From Rhodococcus yunnanensis NBRC 103083 (GTDB lineage Bacteria > Actinomycetota > Actinomycetes > Mycobacteriales > Mycobacteriaceae): a DNA stretch of 35,623 bases. Made by a program: the position numbers and the translations under genes. The stretch lies in the NCBI RefSeq assembly GCF_001895005.1, contig NZ_BCXH01000031.1, positions 1 through 35,623 on the forward strand, read 5' to 3'. Shown one piece after another: positions 32,016 to 35,623 of this stretch (position 1 is the first letter of the stretch; every line of letters starts with the position of its first letter). The notes below the pieces were generated by a model, which was not told the origin of the DNA, did not search any database, and was given only the letters and a program-made list of their open reading frames with translations.

Positions 32016-33920
32016 CTATCTGTGTTCGGTCAGCCGGCCGAACCGGGCCGCTGCGATCGGGTTGGCGTCGGCGACCAGGTCGTCGAACCGGTAGTTGGCG
32101 ATCTTGGCGATCTCGATCATCGCAAACGAACGCTCGGCGGCGGGCGCATTCTCGATGCGAGACCACCCGTTCGCCAGTACGCGGTCGTATCGTTCGGTCT
32201 CGCGGGCGCAGATGACCAGGGGAAACCCGAAGTGTTCGCGATATTCCGATGCGAGTTGCACGATGTTCTCGTGTTCGTCCTCCTCCAGGTTGGACAGGCC
32301 GACGTGGTCGGCAGCGTTCAGCGTCCCGGTGGCGTCCTCACTGCCCAGATCCGGGTAACTGTTAATCAGTTGAAGTTGTTCCTCGGTGGTGCCCGCCAGC
32401 AGCGATTCCTGGAAGGCCTCGCGGAGGCTGTGGGCGTCGGAGTACGGCCGCTGCTGGTAGGCGCGTTCGACCACCCACGGGGTGCCCTGCACGAGACCGC
32501 CGAACGTGGCCGCGAATTCCTCCTGGGTCATCTCGTTGACCTGATCGAGCGTGATGCCCTTGCCGGGACCACCCGCCACGGTCTGGCCGCGGTTACCGAT
32601 ATGGAAGAACAAAACGTTGAGCACGATCGCGGTGACGGCGCCCAGGACGATCCCGCTGCCGAACAGCATCTCCAGCCAATCCGGGACACCGTCGGCGACG
32701 GTCGGTTGGATGGTCACCAGCATGGCAAGACCGAGGCTCGTCGCAACGATGATCAGGTTGCGGTGATCGGTGAAGTCCACCTTGGACAAGGTCTGTATGC
32801 CCACGACGGCAACGGTGGCGAACAGTGCGAGCGCAGCGCCGCCCAGTACGGGAGGCGGTATCGAGGCTACGACGGCAGCTGTCTTGGGTAGCAGTCCGAG
32901 CAGAATCATGATTCCGCCTGCGGTGGCGACGACCCATCGGCTCCGTACTCCGGTGAGTCGGACGAGGCCGACGTTCTCGGAGAATGCGGTGTACGGGAAC
33001 GAATTGAACGTGCCGCCGATGACCGTGGCCACGCCGTCGGCGCGCAAGGTCGCGGCGATGTCGTCCTTCTTGATGCGCTTTCCGACGATCTCACCGGTCG
33101 CGTACACGCTGCCGGTGGTCTCGACGGCGATGATCAGCATGACGACGATCATCGCGATGATCGCCACGACACTGAACTTGGGTACGCCGAACAGGAACGG
33201 CTGAGTGAAGCCGACCCAGGATGCCTCGCCGGTGCCGTCGAAGTTCATGTCGCCCAGCGCGAATGCGACGGCGCTACCAGCGACGAGTCCGAGCAATACG
33301 GCGATGGTCGCCATGAAGCCTGTGAAGAAGCGCTGTATCAGCACGATGACGACGAGAGTGCCGATCGCATACGCCATCCATCGGCCGTTCGTCGGATCCT
33401 GCTCGTGCGTAGCCGGATTCGTCACCGCATCGTTGACAGCCACCGGGAGCAGTGCCACGCCGATGATCGTGATGACGGTTCCTGTCACCACCGATGGGAA
33501 GAACCTGAGGAGCCTACTGAAGTACGGCGCCATGAAGAACGTGACGAGCCCCGCGACGATGACAGCACCGTAGACGTACAGCAACCCCTCGGTGCCGCCT
33601 CCGTTGGCCATCGCGATCGCGATCACCGGAGACACACCGGCGAACGTGACGCCTTGCAGAAGAGGCAGCCGGACGCCGATCTTCCAGAAGCCGACGGACT
33701 GGATGATCGAGGCGATGCCGCACGTGAACAGGTCTGCGTTGATGAGGTGTATCAGCTGTTCGTTCGTGAGTCCGATGGCCCCGCCGATGATGATCGGCAC
33801 CAGCACCGCTCCCGCATAGAATGCGATGACGTGCTGGAACCCGTACGCGGCAAGTTTCGGAACGGGAAGTACTTCGTCGACGGGATGAACTCGGCGACGC
33901 TTAGTGGGCAAGACTGACAT
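32016..33920 (-). CDS. NCS2 xanthine/uric acid permease fused to an OHCU decarboxylase-like domain
   Basis: This is a 634-aa protein. Residues 1 to about 450 form a nucleobase:cation symporter-2 with about 14 membrane segments: QHVIAFYAG in TM1, the AVETTGSVYATGE segment with the substrate-binding Glu, and the NCS2 signature ENVGLVRLTGVRSR. Residues from about 458 to 620 match an OHCU decarboxylase (TQEEFAATFGGLVQ and then EYREHFGFPLVICA), placed on the cytoplasmic side. In this domain the expected catalytic His is Tyr522 (TAC at 32355-32357), Glu is Asp538, and Arg611 is kept. The domain is therefore probably inactive or altered. It heads the operon that makes the uncoupled decarboxylase. 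GAGG upstream supports the ATG at 33920. Confidence 0.9.
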   Translation of the reverse strand: MSVLPTKRRRVHPVDEVLPVPKLAAYGFQHVIAFYAGAVLVPIIIGGAIGLTNEQLIHLINADLFTCGIASIIQSVGFWKIGVRLPLLQGVTFAGVSPVIAIAMANGGGTEGLLYVYGAVIVAGLVTFFMAPYFSRLLRFFPSVVTGTVITIIGVALLPVAVNDAVTNPATHEQDPTNGRWMAYAIGTLVVIVLIQRFFTGFMATIAVLLGLVAGSAVAFALGDMNFDGTGEASWVGFTQPFLFGVPKFSVVAIIAMIVVMLIIAVETTGSVYATGEIVGKRIKKDDIAATLRADGVATVIGGTFNSFPYTAFSENVGLVRLTGVRSRWVVATAGGIMILLGLLPKTAAVVASIPPPVLGGAALALFATVAVVGIQTLSKVDFTDHRNLIIVATSLGLAMLVTIQPTVADGVPDWLEMLFGSGIVLGAVTAIVLNVLFFHIGNRGQTVAGGPGKGITLDQVNEMTQEEFAATFGGLVQGTPWVVERAYQQRPYSDAHSLREAFQESLLAGTTEEQLQLINSYPDLGSEDATGTLNAADHVGLSNLEEDEHENIVQLASEYREHFGFPLVICARETERYDRVLANGWSRIENAPAAERSFAMIEIAKIANYRFDDLVADANPIAAARFGRLTEHR

Positions 33921-34084
33921 GAGGAAACCTCGCGGTGGCAGCAGGGTGTGAGTCCTGCGACGCTGCAGGAGAAGTGCTAACAGAATCCGCTATCGCGCCC
34001 ATCCTCGCCAGTCGAGGACGCACAATCTTGGTTGTGTGACGACGACGATCGTTGTGCGAACGTCCGAGACGAGAGGAACCAGGG
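33921..34084. promoter_or_regulatory. Divergent promoter region between the purine permease operon and mocA-like gene
   Basis: CACAA at 34021-34025 and TTGTG at 34032-34036 form an inverted repeat with a 6-bp spacer, and GTTGTG recurs at 34031 and 34051, exactly 20 bp apart, on one face of the helix. This looks like an operator of a dimeric regulator of the purine genes. No regulator gene is beside it. Confidence 0.45.
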
Positions 34085-34636
34085 TTGTCCGACCGAGTAT
34101 CCGGCGATGTGGTCGGGGTGTTGCTCGCCGCAGGCGCAGGCTCTCGCTACGGGTCGCCGAAGGTTCTGGCGGAGGGTGGCGCATGGCTCGACAGTGCGGT
34201 CGCTGCGCTCGTCGAAGGCGGGTGTGATCGTGTCGTCGTCGTGCTCGGCGCCGCGGACGTGCCCGTCCCCGATGGTGCTGTCTCGGTGCACGCGTCCGAC
34301 TGGCGAGACGGAATGAGTGCCTCGTTGAAGGCCGGGCTCGTAGCTGCAGCGGGTGCGGTCTATGCCGTGGTCCATGTCGTCGATACCCCCGATGTGGGCG
34401 GCCGCGTCGTGCGTGCGGTGCTGTCGGCGGCGAGGGCGTCGCCGTCGCATCTGGCGCGGGCGACGTTCTCCGGGGCTCCCGGACATCCGGTGGTGTTCGG
34501 CGCCGAGCACTGGGACGAGGTCGTCGCGACCGCGTCCGGTGATGCGGGAGCCCGTGAATTCCTCAGGGGGCGACCCGACGTCATCGGAGTCGAATGCTCG
34601 GAATGGGCGACGGGTGTGGATCACGACTACCGCTGA
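34085..34636 (+). CDS. MocA-like molybdenum cofactor nucleotidyltransferase
   Basis: This 183-aa NTP-transferase (MobA-like fold) has the nucleotide-binding loop VLLAAGAGSRYGSPK, a VHVVDTPDVGGRVV segment (the acidic metal-binding region), and SGAPGHPVVFGAEHW. Such proteins attach CMP to molybdopterin for hydroxylases of the xanthine dehydrogenase type, which fits the neighbouring genes. The TTG at 34085, after GAGGAACC, was taken as start because it precedes the family N-terminus by about 10 residues; the frame is open to a GTG at 34052. It is divergent from the permease. A 16-bp tandem repeat covers its stop codon. Confidence 0.83.
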   Translation: MSDRVSGDVVGVLLAAGAGSRYGSPKVLAEGGAWLDSAVAALVEGGCDRVVVVLGAADVPVPDGAVSVHASDWRDGMSASLKAGLVAAAGAVYAVVHVVDTPDVGGRVVRAVLSAARASPSHLARATFSGAPGHPVVFGAEHWDEVVATASGDAGAREFLRGRPDVIGVECSEWATGVDHDYR

Positions 34637-34679
34637 GACGTCCTCGAGCTGAGACGTCCTCGAGCTGAGACGTCCTTGA
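34632..34679. repeat. 16-bp tandem repeat, three copies, at the end of the mocA-like gene
   Basis: GCTGAGACGTCCTCGA at 34632-34647 and 34648-34663, and GCTGAGACGTCCTTGA at 34664-34679. The gene stop TGA (34634-34636) is in the first copy. Confidence 0.9.
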
Positions 34680-34705
34680 CTCGGTCGGATCGATCCCGGC
34701 AAGAT
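34676..34705 (+). promoter_or_regulatory. Possible promoter of the VOC-family gene
   Basis: TTGACT (34676-34681, five of six bases of the -35 consensus) is followed after 18 bp by CAAGAT (34700-34705), a weak -10. The -35 is formed by the last, altered copy of the tandem repeat. Confidence 0.3.
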
Positions 34706-34773
34706 GTTGCGCATCGTCGCGTGTCGATGGCGGACTGCGTCAGGCATGGAGGCGTCGTACTGCCGGAGGCAGC

Positions 34774-35193
34774 ATGATCGCGCACAGAATGTCCATATCG
34801 TTCGACCACACCATCATCGTTTCGAAAGACCGCTCTGCATCGGCACTGTTCTTTCGGGATCTGTTCGACCTACCCGAAGCTCAGTCGTGGGGGCCGTTCC
34901 TCAACGTTCAGCTCACCGACGGCACCCTGATCGAGTTCGCTGAACCGCCTTTCGACGAGATCCAGTTCCAGCACTACGCATTTCGAGTCAGTGACGAGCT
35001 CTTCGATGCGGCGTACGAGCGGATCGCCTCGGATGGTGTGCAGCACTGGGCGGATCCGCAGATGAAGAAGCCGGGGGAGATCAACCACGGTCACGGCGGG
35101 CGAGGCGTGTATTTCCGCGATCCGACCGGGCACTTCTTCGAGATGCTGACACAGCCGTATCTCCCCAATTCCGCGTCGCTAGAACGTGATTGA
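34774..35193 (+). CDS. VOC (glyoxalase/dioxygenase) superfamily protein
   Basis: This is a 139-aa protein of the vicinal oxygen chelate fold, with paired beta-alpha-beta modules. The first module contains FDHTIIVSKDRSASALFFRDLF with a likely metal His. The second has FQHYAFRVSD and the FRDPTGHFFEM end segment with a Glu near the terminus, the usual metal-ligand layout. The substrate is unknown; glyoxalase, dioxygenase and antibiotic-resistance types share this fold. GGAGG 4 nt before the ATG supports the start at 34774. It has a gap of 137 bp from the mocA-like gene and is not clearly part of the purine set. Confidence 0.82.
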   Translation: MIAHRMSISFDHTIIVSKDRSASALFFRDLFDLPEAQSWGPFLNVQLTDGTLIEFAEPPFDEIQFQHYAFRVSDELFDAAYERIASDGVQHWADPQMKKPGEINHGHGGRGVYFRDPTGHFFEMLTQPYLPNSASLERD

Positions 35194-35314
35194 TAGGTCG
35201 GCCCACAACGTCCTCTCCGCAAGCGCGGCGTTACCACTCTCTACGGTTCGACCACCCCTAGCTATCAGTATCCGTGACGGACGCAGTCGCCGTGTCGCGG
35301 TCGCCATCTCTCCG

Positions 35315-35623
35315 TCAGAACGGTGGTGGTCGGCGTTTTTCGCGTTCGGCGGCGATGTGTCGGTGTTGGAGGTATTTGGTGCGGAGGTAGGTGGCGTCGG
35401 CGCGGGCTTGTGGGTCGGTGAGGCGTGCGAGGTCGCCGAGGGTGGGTGCGTTGGGGTCCCAGGTGGTGTTGGTGTGGGTGTCGGTGATGTGGGTTTCCCA
35501 CCAGGTGGGTTCGTAGAGTTCTTCGGGTGGGGCGGTGTGGAGGGCTCCGGCGGGGGTGGGTGTGTGGGGGTCGGGTGTGTCGAGGTCGATTGTGTAGTGC
35601 TGGCCTTCTGTGGTGTTGGTGAT
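35315..35623 (-). CDS. DUF222 / HNH endonuclease domain protein (13E12 family), 3' end only
   Basis: The minus strand is open from the window edge for 102 codons to a TGA at 35315-35317. The tail has EELYEPTWWETHI, then PTLGDLARLTDPQARADATYLRTK and a basic end finishing RRPPPF. This resembles the tail of the gene at 1-1734 (PTWWEKN..., basic helix, PPF end), so I assign it to the same family; the HNH core lies outside the window. The coding strand is extremely C-rich (codons such as ACC, CAC, CCC). It is inverted relative to the left-edge copy. Confidence 0.7.
   Translation of the reverse strand: MTNTTEGQHYTIDLDTPDPHTPTPAGALHTAPPEELYEPTWWETHITDTHTNTTWDPNAPTLGDLARLTDPQARADATYLRTKYLQHRHIAAEREKRRPPPF

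Noticed and set aside
35194..35314. Possible RNA gene in the gap before the right-edge HNH gene
   Set aside because: I found no cloverleaf or clear terminator; only weak GC-rich pairing is seen.
35265..35501. His/Pro/Arg-rich 78-codon ORF at the right edge
   Set aside because: It is out of frame with the HNH C-terminal frame that runs to the window edge and has the family tail.
1..35623. CRISPR array, IS element or prophage
   Set aside because: No regularly spaced repeats, transposase motifs or phage structural genes were seen; the only repeats are short tandem or in-frame ones.

Overview
The window looks like chromosomal DNA of a high-GC actinobacterium of the Rhodococcus/Nocardiaceae type. 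The support is strongly G/C-ending codons, frequent GTG and TTG starts, actinobacterial TANNNT -10 boxes placed directly before start codons, a DUF222/HNH (13E12-type) endonuclease gene at each edge, and a gene set that recalls the Mycobacterium tuberculosis neighbourhood Rv3296-Rv3304 (lhr, nei, glpD2, lpdA and an Rv3304-like cyclotransferase gene). The species cannot be fixed from sequence alone.

Layout. 1-1734 is the 3' part of a DUF222/HNH protein with low-complexity, internally repeated linkers. 1752-10296 is core metabolism: a gamma-glutamylcyclotransferase-like protein, LpdA flavoprotein, a PLP aminotransferase, divergent glpK and glpD, a small membrane protein, and a 39-codon ORF coupled to a FUSC-type membrane protein. 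10346-15694 is the lhr-nei2 DNA-repair operon on the minus strand. 15782-16572 holds two small plus-strand genes. 16490-20723 is the most unusual metabolic block: an alpha-oxoamine synthase and a fused epimerase/half-hydrolase protein, coupled by a GTGA overlap, face an acyl-CoA dehydrogenase-like gene across a 320-bp AT-richer divergent promoter. 20724-25976 contains a coiled-coil-like hypothetical protein with 17-bp repeats at its start, an SDR-CPBP protein pair, a second acyl-CoA dehydrogenase-like gene, and an Lrp regulator coupled to an LPG-synthase-TM-like membrane protein.

25925-34636 is a purine-catabolism region. Xanthine dehydrogenase is a separate FAD subunit plus a fused FeS/molybdopterin chain. 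Uricase, 5-hydroxyisourate hydrolase, OHCU decarboxylase and an NCS2 permease form one tight minus-strand operon. A MocA-like molybdenum-cofactor nucleotidyltransferase is divergent from the permease. Together they would import xanthine or urate, oxidise xanthine to urate, and carry urate to S-allantoin. The permease carries a C-terminal OHCU-decarboxylase domain whose expected catalytic His is Tyr, while the separate decarboxylase next door keeps its residues.

The window closes with a VOC-family gene and the 3' end of a second DUF222/HNH gene in inverted orientation. Smaller-scale structure includes three unrelated sets of 16-17 bp tandem repeats at gene ends or starts, several apparently leaderless promoters with nearly constant spacing, and many 3'-overlapping convergent gene pairs. 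No tRNA, rRNA, CRISPR array, IS element or phage gene was recognised.
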